DNA of 64,000 nucleotides from Flavobacterium microcysteis (GCF_006385255.1 NZ_VFJE01000051.1:124001-188000), one strand, 5' to 3'; shown: positions 53,549 to 63,075, counted from the stretch's first letter. Translations and numbers: made by a program. The notes: a model not told the origin generated them from the letters alone.

Positions 53549-54970
53549 TTATAAATTCTTTAAAACACTTTCAACAATAGAAACAAAATTATTATCAAAA
53601 TGATGGTCGCCTGCCAATAGGATTACTTTTGATACTGATGTTTCAAATGTTTTACGAACAGTTTCGCTTTCTTCACTCCCAAAAAAACAAACCGGATTTA
53701 GCGATTTAATTTTATTGATTTCATTTATAACATTATATTTTTCATCGGAACTAATTCCTGCCATATCTAAAAGATGAATTTCAAAATCGGCAGTTACGTC
53801 TGGTGACAGGCTATACACGCCTTTTATTTTTTCTTTTAATTCATTTGGGAAATTGCCGGCTATAAATGGTACGACTGAGGCTCCAAAGGAATAACCTACC
53901 AAAATGAAAGAGCTTTTATTCCATTGTTGTAGATAATGGTTAATTGCATTTGAAATATCCTGAGCGCTTTTTTGTGGTGTTTTGGTGTTCCAAAAATAGT
54001 CTTGTGCATCCAATCCAACTACAGGAATTCCAGCTTTTGAAAATTGTTCGCCCAGTTTCTGGTCAAAACTTGTCCAGCCACCATCGCCGGAAATCATAAA
54101 AGCGAGTGGCAAATTTTCTTTGGCCTCAGAATGAATGATGGTGAGCGGTAAGTTGGTCTGATAAGGCTGAAAGTTTTGGGGCTGTTTTGTTTTGCTTTCT
54201 AAATTTTTTTCGTCTCTGTATGTTGGTGTGTTTTGGATTTTTTTAAAGGCTGTAATAAACTGCGGCATCCAATTTTTTGTTACTGAAAAACCATGACCAA
54301 CATTGGGCAACGTGATTAATTGTTCTGTATTTACTTCTTTCATATACTTAACAGCATCAGCATAAGGACATTCAAGATCATTAGCGCCATGAAGTACAAT
54401 AAAAGGAGCTGTTAATTTTGAGCTGGGATTCAGAAAAAAAGATTTCCCGGGTTTTAAAACTTTTGAAGTTAGTCCGAATCCATTGCACAAGGTTTTATCC
54501 CATTCAATATCAGGACAAAATCCCAATGCAATTACGCCTTTAAAAGTGTTTTCAGGAGCTTGTGCCAATGCACCATAGGCTAAGGTCGATCCGGCAGAAT
54601 AACCAACCAAAATAGGTTTGAAATAACTTGGGAATTTATATCTTTTTTGAATTTCTAAACTCAAATTTTCAAGATCACCGGCCGGGTAATAACATTTTAC
54701 GTTTTCTTTTTTTATGTTTTTATAATACGTAAGGATGTTTATACCAACTACCATTGCATCCTGACTTGCTATTTTTTTAGCCATATCGATAACGCCTTTG
54801 TTCCAACCGCCATCACCCGATATAAAAAGTACAAGCGTTTTTGGTGCGCCTGTTGGTTTATAAATTGTCACTTTTCCAAACGGGCCATAACTGATAACAT
54901 CATTTTCTAAAGCATTAGCATTTAAAATAAATACCAGTGCAATTGTAAGACTTGAAATAAGTTTTTTCAT
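53549..54970 (-). CDS. virJ: AcvB/VirJ-family exported hydrolase, two tandem domains
   Basis: 473 residues from ATG 54970 (a TTG at 54985 is the longer alternative), signal peptide 1-20. Two VirJ-type alpha/beta hydrolase modules: first about 30-260 with FISGDGGWNKG, LVGYSAGS and LPNVGHGF; second about 285-470 with FMISGDGGWTSFD, LVGYSFGAS and LLAGDHHFDN. In Agrobacterium the homologue AcvB hydrolyses lysyl-phosphatidylglycerol in the periplasm and is encoded with the MprF homologue LpiA. Here it follows the mprF gene by 38 bp, so the same role is likely. Confidence 0.9.
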   Translation of the reverse strand: MKKLISSLTIALVFILNANALENDVISYGPFGKVTIYKPTGAPKTLVLFISGDGGWNKGVIDMAKKIASQDAMVVGINILTYYKNIKKENVKCYYPAGDLENLSLEIQKRYKFPSYFKPILVGYSAGSTLAYGALAQAPENTFKGVIALGFCPDIEWDKTLCNGFGLTSKVLKPGKSFFLNPSSKLTAPFIVLHGANDLECPYADAVKYMKEVNTEQLITLPNVGHGFSVTKNWMPQFITAFKKIQNTPTYRDEKNLESKTKQPQNFQPYQTNLPLTIIHSEAKENLPLAFMISGDGGWTSFDQKLGEQFSKAGIPVVGLDAQDYFWNTKTPQKSAQDISNAINHYLQQWNKSSFILVGYSFGASVVPFIAGNFPNELKEKIKGVYSLSPDVTADFEIHLLDMAGISSDEKYNVINEINKIKSLNPVCFFGSEESETVRKTFETSVSKVILLAGDHHFDNNFVSIVESVLKNL

Positions 54971-55008
54971 GGTATAATTTTTCAAGATTAATGATAAACA
55001 ACAGTATA

Positions 55009-57633
55009 TTAAGGTTTAATAACTTTCGATAAAATTCTTGGTATTTGTATTAAATCATAGTCGTCTGAAAAAATCACATATTGATTGTACCAAACCGGAG
55101 AAAATTTTTCCTTAAAGTTTCGCAATCCTTTGTAATGTGAGAACGACCTGATTTTTTCATAGGCATATTTCATTGATTTATCCTGAATGGTTTTGGGTGT
55201 TTCAATACCACTCATTGGAGCGAGGCCTAAATTGACTGCCGTATAGTTTTGTGATTTTAAATAATCAAAAAGAGCTATCATAATGAAATCCAGGATTCCA
55301 TTTGGAGCATCAGTTGTCTTGCGGATAAGGTCGTAGGTGGCTTCTCCTTGTTTGCTGTCTGGAATGATATTTAAAAAGGCAACTATTTTTGACTCTTTAT
55401 CCTCAACGGTAATTATGATTTGATGCTTTAATTCTTCAATACTGAATAATCCCTGAGAGAAAACAATTTCTTTTCTTTCGGTTTCCTTCAACCATTCAGA
55501 ACTTACGGTTTCTACTCTTTGTAAAATTTCGTTATGTATTGGAGGTTGGTAGATGACGGCTTTAAATCCGCCTTCTGTTATTTTATTCAAGGCATTACGC
55601 AATGATTTTTTGCTGCTGCCTTCTAAGCTAAATCCCGTTAAGTTTACGATACCTTCCTGACCAAGGAAAAAGTATTTCTTATGTAACGATTGATACAGCT
55701 CGAGGTCTTTTTCTAATACTCTGTAAAAAATACTTTTTAAACCGATTTCGTAACAAAAACGGTCGAATTCTAGGATACAATTTTTCATTTCTTCTTCATT
55801 CTGTGCCACAGGATTTTCGAGCACAACTGCGTAGTTTCCGGCTAATTTGTAAGCAATAAAAGCCATTTTACTCTTTGAAATAAAAAGCTGTTTGTCAAAA
55901 TAGGTTTTGAAATAATCCAGAGCGGAATTGCCGTGTTTTTCAACCAATTCTTCTGCCAGTTCTTTTTCTTCGTTGGTGGTTGTATTTTTATAGATGTATG
56001 GAGTGATAAGCGTATACACTAAAAAGGCAATTGATAAAAAACCGCTGATTTTTATCGACAATAGAAAATGATCCGCAAAACGATCTAACGGAATCAGATC
56101 AGTACTTCCAATTAAAAAATAATTCTGTAACGTATATCTGATGGATTGAAATGTGCTAAAATCAATGCCGAAATGTTTTTTATCTAAAAAATAAAACCCA
56201 ATACTGCCATAGATTATTACGGCCAGTATGCTTAAAGCAGCGGTTTCCAACCCTAATAAACTAAGTTTCGGATTGGTTTTTATGTAATACTCTTTGCGGG
56301 TTGCTATTAAAACGCTGATTACAATTAATGCGACTATAGCTTCTTCATAATCAATAGCTTTGGTTATATGACCCAATAAAGAAATTAGGGATAGTGATAA
56401 TGCAAACCACCAGGCCATTCGCAATCCTTTAATCATAAATGATGCGGTAACTAATAAAAAAAGTCCTGCAGTAAATACTAAATAATTAGAAACATGGATG
56501 GCTTCGAGAGGCAAATAATTTTTTAAGTGTGCCAACCGATTACTAATAGCCGGAGTTAAAGCAGAAATTATGTTTATGATGCCCAAAGTAAATAGCAGGA
56601 GAGCCGGAACTATGCGTATTAGTATCTTATTGATTTTTGATAGAAACACCACTATTCCTGCTAACAAAGGTGTCCAGAACTCTAAGAAACGATATAGAAA
56701 AGTTATCGCAATAGCATCCGGATTTTTAAAACCATAGCGAATTAAAATATAGCTCATTGAAATCTCAACGGCACCTAAGCCACGCATAAAAGGCGATAGG
56801 ATTAAAAAAATAACAGAAATAATATAACCCATTAGAGCTGCCATCAAAGAGGGTTGAAAGTTCAATGCCAACATAGCAATATACAAATGGCTTATTCCTA
56901 CGAATTCAATCAGAATAGAATACCATAAAGCAAGAAGGAATTTCTTTTTGTTGATTTTATTGATTTCCAACTCACTTATAAAAACTTCCGTTTTAGGAAA
57001 CCATTTTAGTATCATTCTGTATAATGCTCCTTTTTTTATGATGGATTGATAGGCTTTGATAATACTAACCAGAAATAGGCTGATTAGCACTAATGCTGCC
57101 CAATCTTCACTTCCGATAGTATTTTTGATAAAAGCATACAGGAATACAGGAATGGCAAAAAGCACTACCGAAATCAATCCGATAAAAGCATAAATAGAGG
57201 ATGCTAGATGAATTTGGGTTTTATTATTTCCTTTTTCTTCTATTTTTTTTGTGAAAAAGGCGAGAGAAGAGATGCCTCCGGCCGGAAGGAACACACTAAT
57301 GAAATTTCGTTTTAGGAAAAGGACGACACCGTCTTTTACTGCTATTTTGGCATTTACCGCAGCAAAAGAGGCGACATACATCAATCCTTGCAGGATAAAA
57401 TAAATAAGAGTGATGAATATGCCTAAACAAACCCATTGCAGGGACGCTGTGCCAAGAGTATGTTTTATTTGGAAAATTTCTGTCTTTTCGTGTTTTACAA
57501 ACCAGATTCCCAATCCGATAAAGAACACGCCAATTACAGATTGTGTAATTATTTTTCTATTCTCCTTATAAAACGGGAACTGCATTTTTTTTGTAAATAC
57601 AGCCTTAAAATTCAGAGGTGTTTTGAATTTCAT
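55009..57633 (-). CDS. mprF: Bifunctional aminoacyl-phosphatidylglycerol synthase/flippase
   Basis: 874 residues, the usual length for MprF. The N-terminal ~500 residues hold about fourteen helices of the flippase domain (GAVEISMSYILIRYGF, FLPAGGISSLAFF). The C-terminal ~330 residues are the tRNA-dependent aminoacyl transferase of the double-GNAT fold (NPVAQNEEEMKNC, NLTGFSLEGSSKKSLRNALN, GLAPMSGI). It transfers an amino acid, often Lys, from tRNA to phosphatidylglycerol and flips the product, which lowers surface charge and protects from cationic peptides. The acvB-like hydrolase follows in the operon. Confidence 0.93.
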   Translation of the reverse strand: MKFKTPLNFKAVFTKKMQFPFYKENRKIITQSVIGVFFIGLGIWFVKHEKTEIFQIKHTLGTASLQWVCLGIFITLIYFILQGLMYVASFAAVNAKIAVKDGVVLFLKRNFISVFLPAGGISSLAFFTKKIEEKGNNKTQIHLASSIYAFIGLISVVLFAIPVFLYAFIKNTIGSEDWAALVLISLFLVSIIKAYQSIIKKGALYRMILKWFPKTEVFISELEINKINKKKFLLALWYSILIEFVGISHLYIAMLALNFQPSLMAALMGYIISVIFLILSPFMRGLGAVEISMSYILIRYGFKNPDAIAITFLYRFLEFWTPLLAGIVVFLSKINKILIRIVPALLLFTLGIINIISALTPAISNRLAHLKNYLPLEAIHVSNYLVFTAGLFLLVTASFMIKGLRMAWWFALSLSLISLLGHITKAIDYEEAIVALIVISVLIATRKEYYIKTNPKLSLLGLETAALSILAVIIYGSIGFYFLDKKHFGIDFSTFQSIRYTLQNYFLIGSTDLIPLDRFADHFLLSIKISGFLSIAFLVYTLITPYIYKNTTTNEEKELAEELVEKHGNSALDYFKTYFDKQLFISKSKMAFIAYKLAGNYAVVLENPVAQNEEEMKNCILEFDRFCYEIGLKSIFYRVLEKDLELYQSLHKKYFFLGQEGIVNLTGFSLEGSSKKSLRNALNKITEGGFKAVIYQPPIHNEILQRVETVSSEWLKETERKEIVFSQGLFSIEELKHQIIITVEDKESKIVAFLNIIPDSKQGEATYDLIRKTTDAPNGILDFIMIALFDYLKSQNYTAVNLGLAPMSGIETPKTIQDKSMKYAYEKIRSFSHYKGLRNFKEKFSPVWYNQYVIFSDDYDLIQIPRILSKVIKP

Positions 57634-57852
57634 TTTGTAATAATGATAATAGGTTTCTGAACTATATAGGACATAATAAAGATAAATAAAAATCTTAAAA
57701 ATATTTTTTAGATTAAGTGTTTTAAAAAATAAATAGTTTTTAATTTGCTGAAATTCCCAAATTCCTTAGAATTTTTCTTTTTTTATATAAAATGAAGATA
57801 TTTATTTGAAAGTCAAATTTTTATGATTTTTAAAAAATAGCAAATAAAAAAT

Positions 57853-58653
57853 ATGAAGTCATCGTTACTTAAAGCCTTATTCGTTTTGTCGCTTTTCACT
57901 TTTATTTCCTGTGAAGAAGTTTCAAAACCAGAGCCAGAACCAAAACCAGAAGCTACCCAAAAGCCTTATAAAGCGGGAGTAGTTCTTTCTTTTGACGATG
58001 CTTATGTAGATGAATGGTTTGATGCGAATCAAGCGCTCAAAAAATATGGATGGAAAGCTAGTTTTTGCGTTTGCCGGATTGATTCTATTGGTGCTCCCCA
58101 AATCCAAAAACTGCTTGAAATGCAAAAAGAAGGCCACGAAATAGCAGGGCATGGATATCATCATTACAACGCGGTGAAATATGTGGCTACTAATGGGATT
58201 AATGAATACGTGAACCAGGAGATCGATCCGATGCTTGCTTCTATGAAACGATTGTCTTTTAATGTTTCGTCATTTGCCTATCCTTATGGGCAACGCTCTG
58301 ATTCTATTGACAAGGCTTTATCTTCTAAATTTAATGTAATAAGAGGTAGGGCTTTTCGATGTGATACTCCGGAAACTGAAGGATGTTATTTTAGAGGAGG
58401 CAAATATATGTATGCTTTTGGTATAGACGATAACCATGTGCATTTTAGCATGTCTTATCTTTTAGAACTATTGGATTATACGAAGAAGAACAATAAAATT
58501 TTGATTTTGTGCGGCCATAAACCGGTTAAAAATGTAACTGAAAATTATCAGACCAAAATTGAAACTTTAGAGTTTATATGTGATTATATGAAACTAAATG
58601 ACCTTCAGTTTTATACATTATCTGATTTGTATACAATGATGCCGGTAAACTGA
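57853..58653 (+). CDS. Polysaccharide-deacetylase-family lipoprotein
   Basis: 266 residues with a lipoprotein signal (FISCE, Cys20) and a Pro/Glu/Lys linker (KPEPEPKPEA). NodB-type motifs are in order: VLSFDDAYVDEW (both Asp present), GHEIAGHGYHHYN, FAYPYGQR and ILILCGHKP. So unlike the gene at 20059 it should be catalytically able. Substrate unknown. Its TGA stop at 58651-58653 abuts the composite repeat. Confidence 0.88.
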   Translation: MKSSLLKALFVLSLFTFISCEEVSKPEPEPKPEATQKPYKAGVVLSFDDAYVDEWFDANQALKKYGWKASFCVCRIDSIGAPQIQKLLEMQKEGHEIAGHGYHHYNAVKYVATNGINEYVNQEIDPMLASMKRLSFNVSSFAYPYGQRSDSIDKALSSKFNVIRGRAFRCDTPETEGCYFRGGKYMYAFGIDDNHVHFSMSYLLELLDYTKKNNKILILCGHKPVKNVTENYQTKIETLEFICDYMKLNDLQFYTLSDLYTMMPVN

Positions 58654-58817
58654 CCTTAGCGTCTCAGAACCCCTATAGTTGATAGTTGATAATGGTTAGT
58701 CGATAGTGGTAAGTGGTTTTACTCCAAATAAAAACATATACAAAAATTTACTTTCAACAACTTTCTCTTTTAGATATATGAACTAATAACCTTAGCACCT
58801 CAGAACCTTAGCACCTC
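58653..58817 (+). repeat. Composite intergenic repeat, copy near 58.7 kb
   Basis: Order: ACCTTAGCGTCTCAGAACC, TATAGTTGATAGTTGATAAT heptads, CTCCAAATAAAAACATATA, ACTTTCAACAACTTTCTCTTTT, ACCTTAGCACCTCAGAACC. It runs from the stop of the deacetylase gene into the 3' end of the MocR gene. Confidence 0.85.
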
Positions 58818-60245
58818 CCTTAAACACAACACAGCTTCTTCCAATTCTTTTTCATTCATAGAAGCAAAGCCAAAACGGAAGGCGTTTTCTTGCTTGTCGA
58901 TTCGTTTGATATGCAGTTGAGGTACTGACTCCAATTTACTTACCAAAAAAGGAGAATTTATTTTGATCCAGATAGCCATTCCGCCATCAGGTAAGGCATA
59001 CGTAATATGGCTGCCTAAATGTTTTTTTAGCAAAGCATCCAGATAGTCCCTGCGCTGATGGTAGCTTTTTTTGGTTTTTTTCAGATAGCGGCTTAAATCT
59101 CCATTTTGAATTAGTTCGGCAAGGGCATTTTGCATATATCCATCACCTCCATAGTCAATGACTTCCCGTAGTTTTATACACTGCTCAATAAAGTTTTTAG
59201 GCGCTACCATAAAGCCAATACGAATAGAAGGACCTAAAACCTTAGAGAAAGAGCCAATGTAAATTACATTTCCGTTATGACTTCCGCTGGCTATTGGCAA
59301 ATAGGGTGAAGAAGAATAATGATAATCGTAATCATAGTCATCTTCAATGATAGTAAAGGAATATTGGTTTGAAAGTTCCAAAAGTTTCATTCTTCTCTCC
59401 ACGCTCAAGGTTACTGTTGTTGGGTAATGATGGTGCGGAATTATATAAACGGCAGTTATCTTTTTCTTTTTGCAAATTTTTTCAATTGCGTGGATATCCA
59501 ATCCGTTTTCATCAACAGCCACTTCAATAACCGATGCTTTTGTTCTTTCAAATGTTTTGTCGGCTATCGGATAATCGGGATTGCCAATAATGATAGTAGC
59601 TTCCTTGTCTAACAGTATTTGAGAAGCCAGGTAGATACTCATCTGTGCACCATGTGTAATCAGCAGGTTATCTGTTGTAATATTTAATCCTCTTGTTTTA
59701 GATAGGTAGCTTACAAGTTCTTCTCTGAGTTTTAGCGTGCCTTGGGTAGTTCCTACAATAGCATTTTTGACAGCATATTTCCGGATTGTATACGACCGGT
59801 ATATTTTTAATAATTCGTCTATTGGAGAAAGTCTTATATCGGGATAACCGTCATCTATAAAAATTTCTGGAGCTGACAGTATAGGCTGACTTGACGTTTT
59901 TTCTTCCTGTCCATGAAGAGGAAAATCAAAAGCATTCTGATACGACAATGTAGCGTCTTTTTGATTCCATTTTTGAGCTTTTAGAGTAGGAATCTGTTTT
60001 GATACGGTAACGTGTTTTCGGGGAACAATTACTATCCAATCCTGAGCACTCAATTCATCAAAGGCCGCAATAACTGTTTTGCGGTGTACACCTAATTTTT
60101 TAGAAAGCTCTCTTGTTCCCGGCAGATGTGCCCCGGCTTTTAAGGTTCCTGTCCTTATTTCATTGATAATAGAAATAGCAATCTGCCTATATAAAGGAAT
60201 TTTACTCTTTTTATCGATGATAATTATATGTTGAAACGGAAACAT
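58800..60245 (-). CDS. MocR-type GntR/aminotransferase regulator (2)
   Basis: 481 residues. GntR winged helix at 10-80 (ISIINEIRTGTLKAGAHLPG, KKLGVHRKTVIAAFDEL) and aminotransferase-like domain with the PLP Lys in IGSFSKVLGPSIRIGF. Divergent from a GNAT gene with a DR/IR site between them, so probably its regulator and autoregulated. The last codons (GAG GTG CTA AGG TTC TGA) come from the adjacent repeat, so the original C terminus may differ. Confidence 0.92.
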   Translation of the reverse strand: MFPFQHIIIIDKKSKIPLYRQIAISIINEIRTGTLKAGAHLPGTRELSKKLGVHRKTVIAAFDELSAQDWIVIVPRKHVTVSKQIPTLKAQKWNQKDATLSYQNAFDFPLHGQEEKTSSQPILSAPEIFIDDGYPDIRLSPIDELLKIYRSYTIRKYAVKNAIVGTTQGTLKLREELVSYLSKTRGLNITTDNLLITHGAQMSIYLASQILLDKEATIIIGNPDYPIADKTFERTKASVIEVAVDENGLDIHAIEKICKKKKITAVYIIPHHHYPTTVTLSVERRMKLLELSNQYSFTIIEDDYDYDYHYSSSPYLPIASGSHNGNVIYIGSFSKVLGPSIRIGFMVAPKNFIEQCIKLREVIDYGGDGYMQNALAELIQNGDLSRYLKKTKKSYHQRRDYLDALLKKHLGSHITYALPDGGMAIWIKINSPFLVSKLESVPQLHIKRIDKQENAFRFGFASMNEKELEEAVLCLREVLRF

Positions 60246-60289
60246 CTGGACTACTTGTTAAGTTAAATCTGGATTACAAATGTAGTCCA
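60244..60289. promoter_or_regulatory. Candidate MocR operator (2)
   Basis: Two direct repeats ATCTGGACTAC (60244-60254) and ATCTGGATTAC (60267-60277), start-to-start 23 bp, plus an inverted half GTAGTCCA (60282-60289) matching TGGACTAC (60247-60254). CTGGAC-type half-sites in direct repeat, often with an inverted third, are known for MocR regulators such as PdxR and TauR. Confidence 0.55.
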
Positions 60290-60291
60290 AA

Positions 60292-60319
60292 TTGAAAATA
60301 CTTTAGCCGAATAAATTTA
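60292..60319 (+). promoter_or_regulatory. Predicted promoter of the GNAT gene
   Basis: TTG (60292-60294), 17 bp, TAAATTTA (60312-60319), one base off the -7 consensus; the ATG lies 13 bp downstream and the operator just upstream. Confidence 0.35.
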
Positions 60320-60332
60320 AACACATAACAAC

Positions 60333-60779
60333 ATGAGTTATCAAATCAAAAAAGCAAGTCTGGAAGACTTGAATGAGACAGCAGTTCTGTTTAACCTCTA
60401 CAGAATCTTCTATCGTCAAGAATCCGATTTAGAAAAAGGAAAAGTATTTTTAAAAGAAAGATTTCTAAACAGCGAATCAGACATTTTTCTGGCTATAGTA
60501 GACGGGAAAGCAGTGGGATTTGTCCAACTGTATAAACTTTTTCATTATACCAAACTGCGAAAACAATGGCTGTTAAGCGATTTGTTTGTGCATCCGGATT
60601 ACAGAGGAAAGAGACTTTCTGTCGCCTTAATTGACCGTAGCAAACAATGGTGTGAGGAAACCGGAGCTTGTGGATTGATGCTTGAAACGGAAAAAACAAA
60701 CGATATTGGAAACCAATTATATCCACGTTGTGGATTTGAGTATGACGGATTGCATAATTACTACCATTGGTGGAAATAG
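60333..60779 (+). CDS. GNAT-family N-acetyltransferase, divergent from MocR
   Basis: 148 residues, single GNAT domain. Acetyl-CoA loop LFVHPDYRGKRLSVALIDR, C-terminal YPRCGFEYDGLHNYYHWW typical of a YncA/RimI-like group. Acceptor unknown. It is divergent from the MocR regulator, with a shared regulatory region of 87 bp, and ends with its own terminator. Confidence 0.92.
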   Translation: MSYQIKKASLEDLNETAVLFNLYRIFYRQESDLEKGKVFLKERFLNSESDIFLAIVDGKAVGFVQLYKLFHYTKLRKQWLLSDLFVHPDYRGKRLSVALIDRSKQWCEETGACGLMLETEKTNDIGNQLYPRCGFEYDGLHNYYHWWK

Positions 60780-60812
60780 ATAAGGAAGAATAGCAATATG
60801 AATAAATAACGG

Positions 60813-60845
60813 AAAAGCCTTTAGATCATGATTTAAAGGCTTTTT
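60813..60845 (+). terminator. Terminator after the GNAT gene
   Basis: Stem AAAAGCCTTTA (60813-60823) pairs with TAAAGGCTTTT (60834-60844), followed by more Ts. Confidence 0.82.
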
Positions 60846-60867
60846 CTTTTATGGGCAATACTACCTA

Positions 60868-61431
60868 CTAAAATTTAGAAAGATATTTATAGGAGTTAAT
60901 CATTACTCCTGTAGGTGTTGACAATGAATTCACATATTCTAACCGGCATGCATCAATTTTGTCCGATATAAGACGTTTGCCTTTACCTAATACAACAGGG
61001 TAAACAATAAGTATGACATCATCTATCAATCCTGCATCTAAAAGCAGGGAAGTTAAGGAAATGCTGCCTGAAAGTACAATATCCGGCCCTTCGGTGAATT
61101 TTAGTTCATTTAGTTCGGCAATTATATTCTTGCCCAAACTCTTTACAGGTCCCCATTCGAGGCTATCGGGATTATGGGTCACTACATATTTGGTCGCCTT
61201 ATTTATAGCGTTCGCCATAGGAAAATCGCCGGCATTTGGCCAAAAATGCGACCATGCATCATAAGTACTTCGTCCAAGCAGAAGGTCAAAATTTGTTCCA
61301 TATGCGTTAAGTAACATAGCCATTCCTTCTGGAGAACGATAAGGAGTAGTCCATGCACCATATATAAATCTCTCATCATGTTCTATCACACCATCAAGAG
61401 ATATATGCTCGAAGATTCTAATTTTTCTCAT
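60868..61431 (-). CDS. Dihydrofolate-reductase-family (RibD C-terminal-like) protein
   Basis: 187 residues. Starts RKIRIFEHISLDGVIEHDE and has LLLGRSTYDAWSHFWP, YVVTHNP, DIVLSGSISLTSLLLDAGLI and VVLGKGKRLI, the pattern of RibD_C/YyaP-like reductases. NADPH-dependent reductase of unknown substrate; not the main folate enzyme. Single gene. Confidence 0.92.
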   Translation of the reverse strand: MRKIRIFEHISLDGVIEHDERFIYGAWTTPYRSPEGMAMLLNAYGTNFDLLLGRSTYDAWSHFWPNAGDFPMANAINKATKYVVTHNPDSLEWGPVKSLGKNIIAELNELKFTEGPDIVLSGSISLTSLLLDAGLIDDVILIVYPVVLGKGKRLISDKIDACRLEYVNSLSTPTGVMINSYKYLSKF

Positions 61432-61570
61432 GTTTCAGTAAATTGGTTCTATATCAAAATTACAAATGAATGCAAATAGATAAAGGGTGTCATCGGGACA
61501 ATATAAGAGGCCTAAGAAGACAGTCAAACGATTAGTAAGTAACTTCTTTTATATTGGTAGGAATGGATTC

Positions 61571-61605
61571 TTTAAATCTGTGTTATCATTTTAATCTGTG
61601 GCTAA
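61571..61605 (+). repeat. Dispersed AATCTGTG repeat, forward copy
   Basis: TTTAAATCTGTGTTATCATT continues to TTAATCTGTGGCTAA. Similar to the reverse copy at 46047-46077. It lies about 87 bp before the chosen start of the next gene. Confidence 0.65.
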
Positions 61606-61691
61606 TAAAACCTACAATTAAAGCTACCGAGTCAAAATCAACTTTTTTTATTTGCTGTTTAATTATATATTTAACCCAAACCCAATTAACT

Positions 61692-62978
61692 ATGTACAGA
61701 ATTTTTGCTTGTTTCTTATGTCTGTTTTCTATCAGTCTAAATGCACAAACCACCGATGTCGTATCTTGGCTAAATGCCAATGCAATTGTTATTGAAGATG
61801 CGGGTCAAAATACAGAGCTAGCGGCATTTGCGCAGAATGAGCCTCAAGGTTTTAAAGAAGCAAAGATTTATGGGTTTGGTGAAGCTACCCATCATACTAA
61901 GGAGTTTTTTGACCTGAAAGCCAAGTTTTTTAAATACTTGGTTGAGCACAATGGTGTGAGAGTTTTTATTATGGAAGAAAGTTATCAGGCTGAACAAGCT
62001 ATTAATGAATGGATAAGTGGCGGTCCCGGAGATAAAGCCAGTGTCGTAAAAAATTTTAGACATTTTTTATGGCGTACTACTGAAGTAGCCGATTTACTGG
62101 AATGGATGCGTAATTACAATCAGGGAAAACCTCGGGAGGCAGAGATACGGTTTTATGGAATAGACAACCAAATGGGAGAGGATATTAATAAAAGGCTAAG
62201 AAGTTATGTTCAAAAATATAACATTAAAATTGATGAAAACCTTTTAGCAGCAGCAGACAGTTGCTCGACAGCGGAATATGGACATGTGAAAATAAAGGAA
62301 TGGGGAAAGAAAATGCAACCGAAACTACAGCAGTTAACACAATTGCTGGAGCAGGATTCGCAACGCCTTAAGGCTGCAAATACAAATGAATATGTAGACA
62401 TGATACGAGGGTTGGGATATCTGGAAGATTATACAGCTTATATTTCATGGCCAGCTACGGATGTACGTGATAATGCAATGTATGAGAATGTTGTAAAGAT
62501 AATGAATATAGAAGTACCAGGTAGTAAGGCATTTATATGGGCACATAATGAACATATAAACAAAAAAGACTTTGGTACGATAGTACCGAGTTTGGGTAGC
62601 AGGCTAAAAGAACATTTTAAGGACGATTATTATGCCACGGGATTTGATTTTGGGAGCGGCAAGATGTTAGGCTTTGTCATTAAAAAGAAACAGGTATTAG
62701 GATCCGAATACCGTATACTTGACAAACCTTATAAAAAAACATATGCAGAAACTTTTTTTCAAGCCCAACCTGATATCTATTTTGTTGATATTGCTACAGC
62801 TGTCAAAAATCCAGAGATGAAAAAATTCTTTGGCACTAAAATGAAACAGCTTTTTGTAGGTGGCCCGGGGTTTGATCCAAAGGATCCGAAGTTTTTTTCA
62901 AGAAAATACGAAGAAACGTATGATGGTATCATCTTCTTGAAAAAAATTTCGCCTAGTGTTCCCCAAAAACAACCATAG
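61692..62978 (+). CDS. Exported erythromycin-esterase-family protein
   Basis: 428 residues from ATG 61692; a frame opening at 61554 would run through a repeat. Signal peptide ending SLNAQ. Family motifs: GFGEATHHTKEFFDLK (Glu and His of the active site), FIMEESYQAEQAINEW, FYGIDNQMG and WAHNEHI. Ere enzymes hydrolyse the macrolide ring, but many exported homologues in Bacteroidota do other, unknown hydrolysis; macrolide resistance should not be assumed. Confidence 0.88.
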   Translation: MYRIFACFLCLFSISLNAQTTDVVSWLNANAIVIEDAGQNTELAAFAQNEPQGFKEAKIYGFGEATHHTKEFFDLKAKFFKYLVEHNGVRVFIMEESYQAEQAINEWISGGPGDKASVVKNFRHFLWRTTEVADLLEWMRNYNQGKPREAEIRFYGIDNQMGEDINKRLRSYVQKYNIKIDENLLAAADSCSTAEYGHVKIKEWGKKMQPKLQQLTQLLEQDSQRLKAANTNEYVDMIRGLGYLEDYTAYISWPATDVRDNAMYENVVKIMNIEVPGSKAFIWAHNEHINKKDFGTIVPSLGSRLKEHFKDDYYATGFDFGSGKMLGFVIKKKQVLGSEYRILDKPYKKTYAETFFQAQPDIYFVDIATAVKNPEMKKFFGTKMKQLFVGGPGFDPKDPKFFSRKYEETYDGIIFLKKISPSVPQKQP

Positions 62979-63013
62979 AAACGACTCATATATTTGAGGT
63001 GTCAGTAAAAACA

Positions 63014-63045
63014 AAAACCTGTAAATCTTATGGTTTACAGGTTTT
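63014..63045. terminator. Bidirectional terminator between esterase-like and DsbA genes
   Basis: 12-bp perfect stem AAAACCTGTAAA (63014-63025) / TTTACAGGTTTT (63034-63045). Confidence 0.8.
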
Positions 63046-63075
63046 AAAACTAGATTGTGCTTGAGCAGTCGGTAA

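Noticed and set aside
61692..62978. Macrolide-resistance gene
   Set aside because: Family membership is clear, but exported homologues are common in the phylum and nothing in the context points to antibiotic resistance.
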